Part shown: positions 13,529 through 13,711 of the stretch, in pieces
Position numbering within the stretch: position 1 is the first letter of the stretch
Layout: every line of letters begins with the position of its first letter
Origin: Gemmatimonadota bacterium
GTDB taxonomy: Bacteria > Gemmatimonadota > Gemmatimonadetes > Palauibacterales > Palauibacteraceae
Assembly: GCA_023554435.1 (NCBI GenBank)
Contig: JAMJQV010000170.1
Location: 1-13,711 of the forward strand
Direction: 5' to 3'
Length of the DNA: 13,711 nucleotides
Position numbers and translations under genes: made by a program
The notes under the pieces: generated by a model
Told to the model about the DNA's origin: nothing
The model's database searches: none
What the model saw: the letters and a program-made list of their open reading frames with translations, nothing else

Positions 13529-13711
13529 TCACGGCCATTGATAGCGGAGTCGCGGACCGATCAGGGATCGATCCAGGACGCTCCGCACAATCGAGTGCAA
13601 CCTCGACTCCTCGACTCCCCGGAGTACGTCCCAGAAACCGACTCGTCGCTCCAGGGGCCGCACGGTCCTGGGATTGTCTCCCAGTCCCGTCATCTGCCCC
13701 ACCAGGTTCAA
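13529..13711 (-). CDS. C-terminal fragment of a gene cut by the right edge, possibly signal peptide peptidase SppA
   Basis: Sixty codons are open from the window edge to a TGA at 13529-13531. No start can be assigned because the gene begins outside. The visible end includes RRVGFWDVLRGVEESRLHSI and finishes GPRLRYQWP. The final residues resemble the PRLLY-x-WP ending I associate with some signal peptide peptidase (SppA, S49 family) proteins. This is a weak similarity, and the catalytic parts would lie outside. A short tandem repeat GAGTCGAG-GAGTCGAG occurs in the coding strand. It is upstream of the HU gene in the same direction. Confidence 0.4.
   Translation of the reverse strand: MNLVGQMTGLGDNPRTVRPLERRVGFWDVLRGVEESRLHSIVRSVLDRSLIGPRLRYQWP

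Overview
The window is GC-rich, densely coding bacterial DNA holding housekeeping genes, with no rRNA, tRNA, CRISPR array or recognisable transposon. The source looks like an aerobic, probably Gram-negative bacterium: it has a 14-subunit-type complex I operon with fused NuoC-NuoD, an LDH-like malate dehydrogenase and a lipoprotein whose mature end reads CDDSSTGP. That lipoprotein end and the general composition recall Gemmatimonadota-like genomes. This placement is an impression, not a phylogenetic result.

Layout. Positions 1-3543 (minus strand) carry the start of a complex I operon in the usual order nuoA-nuoB-nuoCD-nuoE, with nuoE running off the left edge. A sigma70-like promoter and a CRP/FNR-like palindrome precede nuoA. 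Between nuoCD and nuoE, the last 37 bp of the nuoD coding part are repeated exactly 92 bp further downstream. Positions 3719-5129 (plus) hold an alpha/beta hydrolase overlapping dcd (dCTP deaminase). A DUF423 membrane protein (minus) converges on dcd. It is divergent from an HD-GYP-type protein (plus, 5678-6841), which ends at a strong hairpin at 6875-6907.

Positions 6952-9651 (minus) hold malate dehydrogenase, then a small membrane protein with an OB-like tail (NfeD/YqiJ-like), then a helical lipoprotein of unknown function. Positions 9783-11822 (minus) are a compact molybdenum-cofactor cluster: an unrecognised 90-residue protein, moaD, moaE and moaA, with overlapping or closely spaced ends. 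Divergent from it is a class I aminotransferase of the aspartate type (11977-13137, plus). It meets an HU-family DNA-binding protein (minus) at a GC-rich hairpin. The right edge holds the C-terminal end of one more minus-strand gene, possibly SppA-like.

How the genes work together. NuoA/B/CD/E are subunits of one NADH:quinone oxidoreductase, and malate dehydrogenase supplies NADH to such a chain. MoaA, MoaD and MoaE carry out cyclic pyranopterin and molybdopterin steps. Dcd feeds dUTP/dTTP synthesis, the aminotransferase links oxaloacetate to aspartate, and the HD-GYP protein probably acts in cyclic-di-GMP signalling.

No stretch longer than about 300 bases lacks a gene. The larger gaps (3544-3718, 5559-5677, 6842-6951, 9652-9782, 11823-11976) hold promoters, hairpins or nothing recognisable. 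I saw no clear undescribed system. The most unusual items are the nuoD 3'-end duplication, the unknown gene coupled to moaD, and the lipoprotein/OB-membrane protein pair.
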